41,403 nt of DNA from a virus: the IMG/VR virus record IMGVR_UViG_3300010885_041437, positions 1 through 41,403 of that record, one strand, 5' to 3'. Under the pieces are notes generated by a model that saw only the letters and a list, made by a program, of their open reading frames with translations, had not been told where the DNA came from and searched no databases. Below are positions 6,771-14,395 of the stretch, one piece after another. The number at the start of each line of letters is the position of its first letter. Positions within the stretch are counted from its first letter, which is position 1. Position numbers and translations under genes: made by a program.

Positions 6771-7673
6771 TCAGAGGATCGGGTTCAGGACGCCATGATC
6801 GGCCACGACCGTGACGGTCCGCAGCTGGTCTACCGTGGATAGCCCCGCCCCGAGCCCGAACGAGTAGAGCTCCACCACGTAGTGTTTGAGCTGGGGATCG
6901 GTGATCTCGCCCGTGCCGGCAAACGTGAATGTCGGGGTGGCGGCGTCAATCGTGCCGAGGACGGTCTCAGCGCCGCTCGATTTGAGGATTCGAATCACGC
7001 GGATTTGGAAGTCGCCCGTGGCGCCAACGAAGGTCGCGGTGATGCTGATCAGCTTCGGGAAAAGCGCCGGGCCAGTGCTCGCCGGGTCGTAGGGAATGAT
7101 CAGAGGCCGGCGGAGGGTCGCGGTTCGCGCGACGGCGTTCGGGTTGTGCAATACGTGCGACGTGCCGAGCGCAATCAACGAGGCAGGCAGGTTGGCGCCC
7201 ACGACGGTGTTGAGGACGATCGGGGTGTAGCCGCCGCCGCTTGGCGAAAAATCGTGGTCCAAGGTGAGCAGGTCGGTGCTGTCGTACTGGAATCGTGCGC
7301 CGTACACCGCATCGGCGACGGCCTTCGGCCCGACCATACCCGTGGTGCGCCACTCCCAGCCGACAGCGCCCACGGTGAGCAGCGCGCTGTCGGCCACGCT
7401 CCCTGCCGACCAGGTCGCAGCTAGGGACGGGGGGCCGACGGTTTCGTAAAGCTCGACAGCCTGAGCTGCAAGCGTGCCGTCTGCTGGCGCGATGGCATCC
7501 AGCAGCACGATCCAGTCGCTTGCCACGCCCCACAGGTCGTTTGCCTGCAGCGCGGACACGGGTTGACCGGGCAACCAGCCCTGAGCCTTGCGCCCGGCGA
7601 TGGGCTCAAGCCGCACGCCGGGGTCAGTGGCAAACTGGTAGGGGGTCGAGGTCGGGCGGGTCCAGACATCCAT
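6771..7673 (-). CDS. Hypothetical tail fibre or baseplate-distal protein
   Basis: The product has 300 residues from ATG 7673, with GGAG six bases upstream. The longer frame to 7715 would run through the ribosome site and is not used. It begins MDVWTRPTSTPYQFATDPG and includes a helix WGVASDWIVLLDAI, then a mainly beta region with aromatic and Gly-rich loops (HDFSPSGGGYTPIVLNTVV). It lies directly after the gene at 7687, where a P2-I-like protein normally hands over to fibre genes, so a fibre role is inferred. I do not recognise a family. Confidence 0.6.
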   Translation of the reverse strand: MDVWTRPTSTPYQFATDPGVRLEPIAGRKAQGWLPGQPVSALQANDLWGVASDWIVLLDAIAPADGTLAAQAVELYETVGPPSLAATWSAGSVADSALLTVGAVGWEWRTTGMVGPKAVADAVYGARFQYDSTDLLTLDHDFSPSGGGYTPIVLNTVVGANLPASLIALGTSHVLHNPNAVARTATLRRPLIIPYDPASTGPALFPKLISITATFVGATGDFQIRVIRILKSSGAETVLGTIDAATPTFTFAGTGEITDPQLKHYVVELYSFGLGAGLSTVDQLRTVTVVADHGVLNPIL

Positions 7674-7686
7674 CGGTGGCTCCGTG

Positions 7687-8250
7687 TCAGAGGTCGTATG
7701 CCCACGTAGCGGCATCGGTCCAGGGCGTCATGTCCCAGCGCGCGGTGGTGGCGGTGGCGAGGATCGCCTCGGTCTCGGTAGAGGCGTCGACGGCATCCCG
7801 GAGCACACCGCCCGCCCTCGACAGCCACGGCGCGGAGGGCGTGAACGCGACCAGCGCCGCGAGCGCAAGCCCCGCCGGGGGTAGCGGCGTCTGGGTGGCG
7901 CTCCCCACGTCCGCCCCGGTGAGCCCTAGCCACACGAGCCACACCGCGCTCGAGGTGGCGTCGGAGCCAAGCGACAGCCGCCGGCCCTCCACGATCCGCC
8001 GGTACTCGGTGGTCCTGAGGCCGCCGGGGGGCTCGTTCACGCGCAGCCCGGCGACCTCCAGCACCCAAGGGGCAGCGGCGCCAAGGTCCACGAGGCCCAC
8101 GGCGAGCTCCTGCAGCGCGGACTCCATCACCGACCACGGCCAGGCGAACGCGAGCACCACCGAGAGGCTGTCCCCGATGGCGGCGGGCGCGGGGAGCAAC
8201 GACTCGACGTGGCCGTCCCAGTCCTCGATCCAGGGGTAGAGCGCGGTCAC
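7687..8250 (-). CDS. Baseplate-distal tail protein, P2 gpI / DUF2612-like by position
   Basis: The product has 187 residues from GTG 8250, overlapping the stop of the baseplate J-like gene in GTGA. In contractile-tailed phages the gene after baseplate J is normally the tail protein I family, which links the wedge to the fibre. Visible features agree: a short N-terminal domain (ALYPWIEDWDGHVESLLP), an Ala/Leu-rich core with LRTTEYRRIVEGRRLS, and a compact C-terminal region. The call rests on order and size more than on strong motifs. Confidence 0.55.
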   Translation of the reverse strand: MTALYPWIEDWDGHVESLLPAPAAIGDSLSVVLAFAWPWSVMESALQELAVGLVDLGAAAPWVLEVAGLRVNEPPGGLRTTEYRRIVEGRRLSLGSDATSSAVWLVWLGLTGADVGSATQTPLPPAGLALAALVAFTPSAPWLSRAGGVLRDAVDASTETEAILATATTARWDMTPWTDAATWAYDL

Positions 8251-9338
8251 GTCGTCACCGTGATTACGCCCGGCACCAGCAGCGTGGTGACGGCGGCCGG
8301 GGTGACGTCAGCCGCCACGCCGTCAAGGAGGATGACCCCGCCGACGATGCCCGAGGTAGGCCCTGGGAGCGCCTGAGCGAGCGCGAGCCGGTACATGGTG
8401 CCGCCCACCGCGAGGCCACCGAACACCGCCAGCACGGCTTGCTCGACGGCGCCCGAGACGCCCGCGAGCGTGGTCCCGGTCGCCAGCACCACGGTCACGT
8501 CGACGTCGACGGCTTGCGTGGTGGGGTTGGTCCAACGCACGGTCACGGCGCGGCCGTCCACGCCGGTGATGCTGACGGACTCGGCGCCAATCGTCTGGGT
8601 GGAGGCGCCGACGCACGCGTAGATCGCCCGGCCCAGCTCGGCCTCCTGGGTGGCCCCGACCGGCGCCGGGTAGACAGCGATCGCCAGCACGCCGGGGGAG
8701 GTCCGCGCGACGGCGACCTGCTCGACCCACAGCAGCGCGAGCAGCGTGCGACGGATGCCAGCCGGGGTGGGGCAGCGCGGCCGACCCAGGGACAGCGCCC
8801 AGCGGCGGCGGAGGATGCTGTCAGACTCGACGTCACGGCCGACGGCGTAGGTGTCGCCGGGCGTGTAGGTGAGGTTCGTGGGCGTCACTAGGGCGGTGAT
8901 CGGCGTCAGCGTCGACGGCGCCCCCTGGGACAGCGCGACCGGCCCGGTGTCCACCGCCTCGAGCACGACCTCGTCGCCAACCCCGACGACGCCGTACCCC
9001 TCGACCACGCGCCAGCTGCGGGCCAAGCTGTCGCGGAACAGCGCGCGGTCGGGCAGCGTGGTCGCGGTGACGACCTGGCAGGTGTAGCGGCTGGCGATCG
9101 CGGGCTTGCGAATGACCACCGGGGACACGGCGGCGTCGAGCGCGCTGCCCGAGGCGGTGAGGGGGTTCAGCCCGTCGACGCCGATCTGCAAGCCCTGGGA
9201 GGACTCCCACGCAAGCTCCCCGACGGCGGCAGTCCAGTCGCCTTCAAGCGTGCCGACGTAGTCCAGCGACAGCGACAGCGCGGCGTCGAGGCGGTTGCGG
9301 ATGCCCTGGGTCCAGACTGCGGCGGTAACGGTCAGCAC
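8247..9338 (-). CDS. Baseplate J-like protein
   Basis: The 363-residue product matches the baseplate J family layout: an N-terminal arm (RNRLDAALSLSLDYVG), a repeated domain with ALDAAVSPVVIRKPAIASRY, and a C-terminal region where YPAPVGATQEAELGRAIYAC and the helix AVEQAVLAVFGGLAVGGTMY recall the J family, followed by ITVTT. J proteins form the wedge that joins the hub to the tail fibres in contractile tails. GTG 9338 has AGGAGG seven bases upstream. It is followed by the P2-I-like gene and preceded by the gp25-like gene, the usual order. Confidence 0.8.
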   Translation of the reverse strand: MLTVTAAVWTQGIRNRLDAALSLSLDYVGTLEGDWTAAVGELAWESSQGLQIGVDGLNPLTASGSALDAAVSPVVIRKPAIASRYTCQVVTATTLPDRALFRDSLARSWRVVEGYGVVGVGDEVVLEAVDTGPVALSQGAPSTLTPITALVTPTNLTYTPGDTYAVGRDVESDSILRRRWALSLGRPRCPTPAGIRRTLLALLWVEQVAVARTSPGVLAIAVYPAPVGATQEAELGRAIYACVGASTQTIGAESVSITGVDGRAVTVRWTNPTTQAVDVDVTVVLATGTTLAGVSGAVEQAVLAVFGGLAVGGTMYRLALAQALPGPTSGIVGGVILLDGVAADVTPAAVTTLLVPGVITVTT

Positions 9339-9341
9339 GGG

Positions 9342-9752
9342 TCAGCCTCCTGCGGCGACGATCTGGAACAGCAGCGGCGGCCCGCTCGTCTGGTAGGGGT
9401 CGGCGACGACCACGGACAGGGAATAGGCCTGCCCGTCGAGCACCACGGTACACCGGGCGGGGCAGGACAGCACGCCTGCGACGCGGGAGGGCGTGACGGA
9501 CTGCACGGACTGCACGCCCGCGACGGCGCCAAGCTGCAGGCGCACAGCGGCGGCGATCTCGGGCAGGCCCGTGGACGGCTCCGAGGCCCAGCGCATCCAG
9601 GGCAGGCCCCTGGCGGCGTTCTCCAGGGCGGTGCCGACCTCGGTCCACAGCCGCTGGTAGATATTCAGGCGCACGGCGTCAAAGTCGCGCGCCGAGCTGA
9701 ACGGGATGCGCACCGAGCCATCGGCGGTTCGGGCCAGCGTTGGCGCGGTCAT
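9342..9752 (-). CDS. Baseplate wedge protein, gp25/gpW-like
   Basis: The 136-residue product lies directly upstream of the J-like gene, the normal position for the small wedge protein. It begins with a short polar arm, then FDAVRLNIYQRLWTEVGTAL and NAARGLPWMRWAS, followed by a mixed fold ending in YSLSVVVADPYQTSG. The size and the early helix leading into a small alpha/beta domain match gp25/DUF2634-type proteins. ATG 9752 has GGGAGGTGCGACC, one of the strongest ribosome sites in the window, and a late-type motif lies 18 bases upstream. Confidence 0.65.
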   Translation of the reverse strand: MTAPTLARTADGSVRIPFSSARDFDAVRLNIYQRLWTEVGTALENAARGLPWMRWASEPSTGLPEIAAAVRLQLGAVAGVQSVQSVTPSRVAGVLSCPARCTVVLDGQAYSLSVVVADPYQTSGPPLLFQIVAAGG

Positions 9753-9770
9753 GGTCGCACCTCCCGCGTG

Positions 9771-9781
9771 GAGCCTACCCC
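9771..9781 (-). promoter_or_regulatory. Late-type motif variant GGGGTAGGCTC
   Basis: On the minus strand the gap before the gp25-like gene reads GGGGTAGGCTC, a variant of the GTGGTACGCTC motif. Its TAGGCT core ends 19 bases before the ATG, close to the 18-base distance seen for the endolysin and tape-measure copies. There is no recognisable -35. Confidence 0.3.
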
Positions 9782-9794
9782 GTTGGCGCGCTCG

Positions 9795-10487
9795 TCACGA
9801 GTCGACCTTTACGCGGTCGGTTTCGATGCCAGCCACGGTGGTCGCAGGCCCCGGCGTCGGCAGTGCGAACGCCCCGGTATACGCGGGCGGCGTGATGGGG
9901 CTCGCGAGCGCCCCGGCGACCGGGTGGGTGTGCAGGGTCATCCACGCCTCCAGCCGCGCCAGCCGGGCCTGGACGTTGTCGGCGCGGGCCAGCGTGTGCG
10001 ACGCCCCCACGGCCCCAACGTGCAAGGCTTCCCCGCCCGGCATCGTCAGCGCCGGCTGTCCGTCCGTGCGCGCGGGGGCTGGGTCTTCTGGCACAGCCCC
10101 CGCGGGCTCCACCCACACATCCGCCCACGACCACCGCCGCAGCGAAGCCGGCGTCACGGGGCAGTCCGCGCCGCTGTCGACCTCGTCGTGGCTGACGGTC
10201 CTGAACACCGCCACGGCCCGGTCGCCCGCGTTGAGGCCCCACGTCAGCGCACGCCCGCCGCCCCACGGCCAGCGCACGGGGACGCCCGCGACGACGGGCA
10301 GCACGGTCCCGCCGATGCTGCCGTCTGGCTGGAGCTCTGGATCGTTCGCCCAGGGCTGCACCGACGCGGTCTGCGTCGCGGCGTCGTAGGACACGATCCG
10401 CACGTCGCGCGACACCTCGACCTGTCGTCGGATGATGCCGCCCACCGACAGCATCAGGTCCGCGAGGCTGGCGTCGGCGCCGCTCAC
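9795..10487 (-). CDS. Baseplate puncturing spike, gp138-N/gp45-like
   Basis: The product has 230 residues from GTG 10487, overlapping the preceding stop in GTGA. Residues 24-100 carry an OB-fold pattern typical of the Gp138 N-terminal domain: VRIVSYDAATQTASVQPWA, then GGTVLPVVAGVPVRWPWGGG and LTWGLNAGDRAVAVF. A region with LTMPGGEALHVGA and a helix ARLARLEAWMTLHTHPV follow. These proteins form the trimeric tip that pierces the host envelope. Its place between the hub and gp25-like genes agrees. Confidence 0.8.
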   Translation of the reverse strand: MSGADASLADLMLSVGGIIRRQVEVSRDVRIVSYDAATQTASVQPWANDPELQPDGSIGGTVLPVVAGVPVRWPWGGGRALTWGLNAGDRAVAVFRTVSHDEVDSGADCPVTPASLRRWSWADVWVEPAGAVPEDPAPARTDGQPALTMPGGEALHVGAVGASHTLARADNVQARLARLEAWMTLHTHPVAGALASPITPPAYTGAFALPTPGPATTVAGIETDRVKVDS

Positions 10488-10624
10488 GGGTTGACCCACG
10501 CGGCGTCAGCGCACCGCCAGGAACAGCACCTGAGCACGCCCCCGCGGCGGCCGGGGACGTCGAACAGTAGGATCACCCGGCGGGCGCAGATGGCGCACGG
10601 GGGCAGGTCGTCACGTCTGCTCAT
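10484..10624 (-). CDS. Small zinc-ribbon-like protein (46 aa)
   Basis: This short frame lies between the hub and spike genes. ATG 10624 overlaps the hub stop in ATGA, and its own stop overlaps the spike GTG in GTGA, so it fits the coupled operon exactly. It begins MSRRDDLPPCAICARRVILL and ends with RCCSWRCADAAW. The CxxC near residue 10 and the CCSWRC cluster near residue 33 form a plausible zinc site. Function is unknown. A small baseplate or regulatory protein is possible. Confidence 0.6.
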   Translation of the reverse strand: MSRRDDLPPCAICARRVILLFDVPGRRGGVLRCCSWRCADAAWVNP

Positions 10625-11424
10625 CGGGGCCTCCCAGTCACGTAGGTGTACCAGGGCACGTCGTGGGTGTCGCCGTCATGCTCGACGATCTCGGCCACGT
10701 AGTCCCCGGCGAGGGTGTCGCCCCCCACGCGGTAGGAATCGCCCGGCAGCAGCCCTGCCTCCATCAGCAGGCACGCCCTGACCCGCCCGTCGTCGACCTG
10801 CTCGGGGTAGCCGACGAGCTCTGGCGGCTCAAACAGCGACGACCGCACCCGAGCGGCGCCGACGAGGGGAAGGAGCACGAGGCGCCCGGACTGCACCGAC
10901 CACCGACAGCCACAGTCGCCGGCGAGGGTGTCGAGGACATCACGCGCCCCTCCGGTGGCGGTGTAGCCCCGCGCATAGGTCGGGTCACGCGGTAGCAGCT
11001 CGCGAGGCGCCGACAGCCCCAGGGCCTCGGCGATGAATGCAAGCACCTCGGACGCCCGCACCTCACCGGGCCAGGCCGACGCGAGCCTCGTCAACCGCAG
11101 CGCGGTGGCCGCCTCCTGCACCTGCCAGGAGGTGATGACCTCGCCGGCCTCGACCACCCGACGCAGCGACAGCGGCACCACGGTGCCCCGGAGGAGCTCG
11201 CCGTGAATGTCGCGGTAGCCGCAGACGAGGCGCGTCTGCGTCGTCGGCGACGTGATCTGCCCGTAGGTGGTGGGGTCGATGCCCCAGACATCGACGGCGG
11301 CGGTGTCGAGGCTCCTGCCGTTGCGCCGGACCCTAACGCGGGTGCGGAGGCCCTCGACCTCGACGGCCAGGCCGGCGGCTGGGACGATCTGGAGGACGCA
11401 GTAGCGGTCGAGTTTGCGGGGCAT
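10621..11424 (-). CDS. Baseplate hub-like protein (gpD/gp27-type)
   Basis: The 267-residue product precedes the spike gene, as hub genes do. The first 60 residues (YCVLQIVPAAGLAVEVEG, RVRVRRNGRSLDTAAVDVWG) are the beta-domain opening of the hub fold. The middle holds a LysM-like or hub helical part (EVLAFIAEALGLSAP), and the C-terminal part is beta-rich, ending DVPWYTYVTGRPR. Hub proteins link tail tube, spike and wedge. ATG 11424 lies in a gap after the methylase gene, with only a G-rich stretch upstream, so the ribosome site is weak. Confidence 0.65.
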   Translation of the reverse strand: MPRKLDRYCVLQIVPAAGLAVEVEGLRTRVRVRRNGRSLDTAAVDVWGIDPTTYGQITSPTTQTRLVCGYRDIHGELLRGTVVPLSLRRVVEAGEVITSWQVQEAATALRLTRLASAWPGEVRASEVLAFIAEALGLSAPRELLPRDPTYARGYTATGGARDVLDTLAGDCGCRWSVQSGRLVLLPLVGAARVRSSLFEPPELVGYPEQVDDGRVRACLLMEAGLLPGDSYRVGGDTLAGDYVAEIVEHDGDTHDVPWYTYVTGRPR

Positions 11425-11440
11425 GGGGGAGACTACCGCG

Positions 11441-12349
11441 TCACGCCACGGCCCGCAGCGCGCAGATGAAGTCCTCTGCCACGCGCGGGACCACGGCGTT
11501 GCCCAGCAGGTGCATCGCGAGCTTGGGATCGGGGGGCAGCACGTAGTCCGCCGGGAAGCCCATCGCGGCGCGCGCCTCGGGGATGGTCAGCATCCGCATC
11601 CGGTCGCCGTCGATCACGGCCCATCGGTCGCGGGTGGTGATGGTCCCGATCGGCCTCGCCAGCGAGCGCCCGCCGGTGGTCGAGCCGTAGTAGCTCACGA
11701 GGAAGCGGTCGCCGTGCTCGAGGCGCCCAGCCTCCACGCGGGCCAGCGTCGCCGACGCCCTCCCTTCGCGCTCCACGTCGCTCCACCGGCCCGCGGTGAA
11801 GTCGACAAACGACGACGCGCCGACGTGCTCCCGACGCACCACAGGCAGCATCAGGGGCCAGCGGGATCGGGTCCCGACCAGCACGAGGCGCGGGCGGGAC
11901 TGCGGCACGCCGTGATCGGCGCTGTCGACGTAGTGCTCGGCGAAGGTGTAGCCCAGGGCCGCCATCGCCGACCGCCACGCCGGGTAGAGGATCCAGCGGG
12001 TGAAGTCGGGGACGTTCTCGACCAGGACGAACGGCGGGCGCTTGGCCTCGCACGCGCTCACCACGGCCCACGCGGTCGAGCGGGCGGCGTCGTGGTGTGG
12101 GGCGTCCTTACCCCGGGCGCGGCTGTGGCCTTGGCACGCGGGCGACGCGCAGAGCAGGTCGTGATCGGGAAGGTCGGCAAAGTTGGCCTGCTGGAGGTCC
12201 TGGGTCCAGTGCATCGTGGCCGGGTGGTTGGCCCGGTGAGCGGCGACGGCGGCGGGCCAGTGGTTGGCGGCGACTGCGACGGAGCATCCAGCGGCCTCGG
12301 CGCCAGTCGAAAATCCGCCCGCGCCTGCGAACAGGTCGACCGCGATCAC
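11441..12349 (-). CDS. C5 cytosine DNA methyltransferase (Dcm-like)
   Basis: The 302-residue enzyme shows the ordered motifs of the family: motif I DLFAGAGGFS at residues 5-14, motif IV ASPACQGHSRARG with catalytic Cys 72, motif VI VENV near 110-113, motif VIII QSRPRLVLVG, and motif X GNAVVP close to the C terminus. Motif IV has Ser-Pro-Ala-Cys rather than the usual Pro-Pro-Cys, a conservative variant. It transfers methyl from S-adenosylmethionine to cytosine C5 within a sequence fixed by the variable region. No restriction partner is visible, so it is an orphan that probably protects phage DNA. GTG 12349 overlaps the upstream stop. It is the last gene of an accessory cassette inside the baseplate genes. 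Confidence 0.9.
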   Translation of the reverse strand: MIAVDLFAGAGGFSTGAEAAGCSVAVAANHWPAAVAAHRANHPATMHWTQDLQQANFADLPDHDLLCASPACQGHSRARGKDAPHHDAARSTAWAVVSACEAKRPPFVLVENVPDFTRWILYPAWRSAMAALGYTFAEHYVDSADHGVPQSRPRLVLVGTRSRWPLMLPVVRREHVGASSFVDFTAGRWSDVEREGRASATLARVEAGRLEHGDRFLVSYYGSTTGGRSLARPIGTITTRDRWAVIDGDRMRMLTIPEARAAMGFPADYVLPPDPKLAMHLLGNAVVPRVAEDFICALRAVA

Positions 12350-12672
12350 GTCGACACCTCCAGCGTGCAGCCGGGCGCCAGCCAGAACGACGCCGCGCCA
12401 CCGGCCTTGCGGGCGCGCGCGGCGAGGCGCTCCTCAACGCCGGGCATCCGGCTCGCGGCGAGCTCGCGCGCGGCCTTGCTCAGCTCGGGGTGGGTCGACG
12501 CAGCCCGGAGCGACATGTAGAGGTCGGCGGCGTCGAACGGACGGGTGAAGGCGTCCAGCCACACCTGCAGCTCACGGGCCTCGGGGCGCCATGCCTCGGG
12601 GTAGCGACGCTCGGGGAACAGGTCGCGCTGGGGGCGGACGGGCGGCGCGGCCCACCGGCTACGGCTACCCAC
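12346..12672 (-). CDS. Hypothetical 108-aa protein of the accessory cassette
   Basis: GTG 12672 follows GAGGTGTCC, the same ribosome site used for the portal gene. The product is basic at the N terminus (GSRSRWAAPPVRPQRDLFPE), then helical with several aromatic residues (YPEAWRPEARELQVWLDAF) and a Glu/Ala-rich helix ending in TLEVST. It overlaps the upstream zinc-protein gene by eight bases and is coupled to the C5 methylase gene. I do not recognise a family. Linkage suggests that it belongs with the methylase. Confidence 0.6.
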   Translation of the reverse strand: MGSRSRWAAPPVRPQRDLFPERRYPEAWRPEARELQVWLDAFTRPFDAADLYMSLRAASTHPELSKAARELAASRMPGVEERLAARARKAGGAASFWLAPGCTLEVST

Positions 12673-12892
12673 CGGACACCTCGCAGCGACCGGTGGTGGT
12701 CGGGCACACGTCGCGGACGGGCACCGGCTTGGGCTCCAGGGCAGGGTTCGTGCGCTTCGGGCCGGGCGGGTGGTGGATCTCGCACACCCTCAGCCACCCG
12801 GTGCTGGTGCGGATGCACAACAGGGGGTCGCCGCAGCGGGGGCAGTTGACGAGGCCTTCGCCGGGGTCGCCGACTTCGGTGGGGCTGGTCAC
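12665..12892 (-). CDS. Small zinc-ribbon-like protein (75 aa)
   Basis: GTG 12892 overlaps the stop of the small membrane gene in GTGA. The longer frame to 13093 runs through two other coupled genes and is rejected. The product contains VNCPRCGDPLLCI and later WLRVCEIHHPPGP, then VCPTTTGRCEV. The CxxC pairs and the Cys-His segment suggest a single zinc-binding fold. Function is unknown. The protein might bind nucleic acid. Confidence 0.6.
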   Translation of the reverse strand: MTSPTEVGDPGEGLVNCPRCGDPLLCIRTSTGWLRVCEIHHPPGPKRTNPALEPKPVPVRDVCPTTTGRCEVSGG

Positions 12893-13023
12893 GCGTGCCC
12901 CCAGAGCAGGAGGATCGCCACGATCGACCACGCGATCACGGCGTCCTGGCACGACTCGGGGACGCGGGCGAGGATGAAGTGCGCGAGGAGCGCGGTGCAG
13001 GCGAGCCAGAGGGCGGCGATCAT
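12889..13023 (-). CDS. Small two-segment membrane protein (44 aa)
   Basis: ATG 13023 overlaps the upstream stop in ATGA, and the stop overlaps the next GTG in GTGA, so the frame is locked into the operon. The 44 residues hold two hydrophobic segments: MIAALWLACTALLAHFILA, then, after a short polar loop with PESCQD, IAWSIVAILLLWGHA. Such a hairpin could be a small holin, antiholin or membrane toxin. The lysis cassette lies 8 kb away, so a host-membrane effector or superinfection-exclusion protein is an alternative. No function can be assigned. Confidence 0.6.
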   Translation of the reverse strand: MIAALWLACTALLAHFILARVPESCQDAVIAWSIVAILLLWGHA

Positions 13024-13529
13024 GCGAGGCTCCCAGACGTCCCGCCGATGCCCTCGGGTGACGTGGCTTCGGTGTGGGCGTGGAGGCGGGCAACTTCGGC
13101 CTCCAGCGCCGTGATCCGTCGGTTGAGCTCGTCCCGCAAGAGCAGCGTCATCCGCAGCGAAGGCAACGGCGGGGCGTCGTCGTCGATGTGGTCGCCGTGT
13201 TCGATGGCGCGAGCGATGAAGCCCTGATCACCGGGTCGCGCCCGCAGCCACGCCCCGATCGCCATCCGGTCAGCCGCGACCGCATCCGCCAGCGTCTCTC
13301 GCAACGCCCGAACCTCAGCCACCGCCGCAGCGGCCTGCCCCTCAGCAGCCGCGAGCCGGATGTCCCGCGACTCCGCTCGCTGCGCCACGCCCTGCACCAT
13401 CATCACGAGCCCGGGGAGGTCGGCGAGTGGGTCGACGTTGGCGGGGGTGCCGATGGCGGTGGCGATCTTCCGCAGCGCCGCAGCCATGAAGTCATCGGGA
13501 TCGAACGGCTTTTCCCACGGCTCACCCAT
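13020..13529 (-). CDS. Hypothetical coiled-coil protein of the accessory cassette
   Basis: ATG 13529 has GGGGAGGTGAGCG, a very strong ribosome site. The 169-residue product is acidic and mainly helical. Residues 45-95 are alanine-rich with heptad-like spacing (AAVAEVRALRETLADAV), and a second helix LRDELNRRITALEAEVARLH lies near residues 130-150, followed by a disordered tail. It resembles phage small coiled-coil proteins of unknown role. It is coupled to the 44-aa membrane gene downstream. Confidence 0.65.
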   Translation of the reverse strand: MGEPWEKPFDPDDFMAAALRKIATAIGTPANVDPLADLPGLVMMVQGVAQRAESRDIRLAAAEGQAAAAVAEVRALRETLADAVAADRMAIGAWLRARPGDQGFIARAIEHGDHIDDDAPPLPSLRMTLLLRDELNRRITALEAEVARLHAHTEATSPEGIGGTSGSLA

Positions 13530-13578
13530 CGCTCACCTCCCCAAAAACCCCGCCGACGAGGCGGTATCGGTCACCCAT
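13522..13578 (-). CDS. Micro-ORF, 18 aa, with strong ribosome site
   Basis: ATG 13578 is preceded by GGAGGTAGACG, as good a Shine-Dalgarno sequence as those of the larger genes. The frame encodes MGDRYRLVGGVFGEVSDG. Its TGA overlaps the next gene's start region, and its end carries the GGGGAGGTGAGCG ribosome site of that gene. It could be a leader peptide that couples or controls translation, or simply a relic. Confidence in expression is limited. Confidence 0.4.
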   Translation of the reverse strand: MGDRYRLVGGVFGEVSDG

Positions 13579-13921
13579 CGTCTACCTCCGACCCCATGCC
13601 TGCCTTCCACGCCCACTGGCGAAGATCCTCGACACCGCCTGACGGGTTGTCGCCGCCCTCGATCTTGTTCAACCACGCAAGCAGCCGCTCGCGCTCCGCA
13701 GTCAACCGCGCCACCTCCGCGTGCAGGTGCAGGCAGGTGGCGTGGAGGGCGGGGGCGGCGGCGAAAAGTTCGGCCGTCTTCACGTCATCGGCGGCGGCTT
13801 GAACGTAGCCCTCGGCGTCGTAGACGTTCCAAGATGCCGGACCCATCTTGACCGCGAACGGCGCGCCCGGAAAGCCGGTGAGCGCCTGCACCTCGGCGAG
13901 CGTGAGGATCGGGGCGGTCAT
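13571..13921 (-). CDS. Hypothetical 116-aa protein of the accessory cassette
   Basis: ATG 13921 overlaps the upstream stop in ATGA. The product starts MTAPILTLAEVQALTGFPG, then has a compact segment with a central tryptophan (ASWNVYDAEGYVQAAADDV), a helical region with HLHAEVARLTAERERLLAWL, and a short acidic tail. The last codons also form the ribosome site of the micro-ORF. It shares the pairing of a small N-terminal domain and a coiled coil with the genes on either side, as if this cassette were built from related modules. No family is recognised. Confidence 0.65.
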   Translation of the reverse strand: MTAPILTLAEVQALTGFPGAPFAVKMGPASWNVYDAEGYVQAAADDVKTAELFAAAPALHATCLHLHAEVARLTAERERLLAWLNKIEGGDNPSGGVEDLRQWAWKAGMGSEVDDG

Positions 13922-14340
13922 GAGGCACCCAGCGCGAGCAGCGCGCCCGCGAAGGTCTCCACGCGCGAGGTGAGGCGGGCATTCTCGGCCTCCAGCTCCT
14001 TGACGCGGGCGGCGAGGGTGTCGCGCTCGGCACGCAGCCCCGGCGCCTGCACGATCGCGGCGATGGCGTCGGCGGCGGCTTCGATGGCGTCATCTTCGTC
14101 GCCCACGTCGTCGCAGGCGATCTCCCAGCCGCCGGGCGCCACGTAGCCGCGGATCTCGCCGTCGATCAGCGCGTGGTCACCGTCGATCGTGGCCTTCACG
14201 CCCCGCGCAGCCAACGCCGTCACCAGCCGCCCCGCAGGCGTCCGGCAGTCGGGGCAGAGGCCGTCTTCGTTGAGGCGCGAGCGGGAGCCCTCGGTCTCGC
14301 AGGAGGTGCAGGGAACGTCGTTTTGCGGGTCGGTCAGCAT
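13918..14340 (-). CDS. Zinc-finger and coiled-coil protein, first gene of the accessory cassette
   Basis: The 140-residue product begins MLTDPQNDVPCTSCETEG and continues to GLCPDCRTPAG. The two CxxC pairs at residues 11-14 and about 29-32 form a probable zinc site. The C-terminal third is a coiled coil (RDTLAARVKELEAENARLTS). ATG 14340 is 26 bases below the -10 of the embedded promoter, with GGAG nearby. It opens the coupled run to the C5 methylase and could be a regulator of it, but this is positional inference. Confidence 0.65.
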   Translation of the reverse strand: MLTDPQNDVPCTSCETEGSRSRLNEDGLCPDCRTPAGRLVTALAARGVKATIDGDHALIDGEIRGYVAPGGWEIACDDVGDEDDAIEAAADAIAAIVQAPGLRAERDTLAARVKELEAENARLTSRVETFAGALLALGAS

Positions 14341-14366
14341 GACAGCATCTCCGGTGTGGCGCTGCT

Positions 14367-14395
14367 GGTTTACTCAACCGCGCTAACACTGTCAA
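14367..14395 (-). promoter_or_regulatory. Promoter, early-type (TTGACA-N17-TAAACC), embedded in a tail gene
   Basis: On the minus strand TTGACA (14395-14390) and TAAACC (14372-14367) are 17 bases apart. The promoter lies over the last codons of the plug-like baseplate gene and drives the accessory cassette starting at 14340. It belongs to the conserved class seen upstream of non-structural genes, not the late class, so the cassette may be expressed separately from the tail genes around it. Confidence 0.7.
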
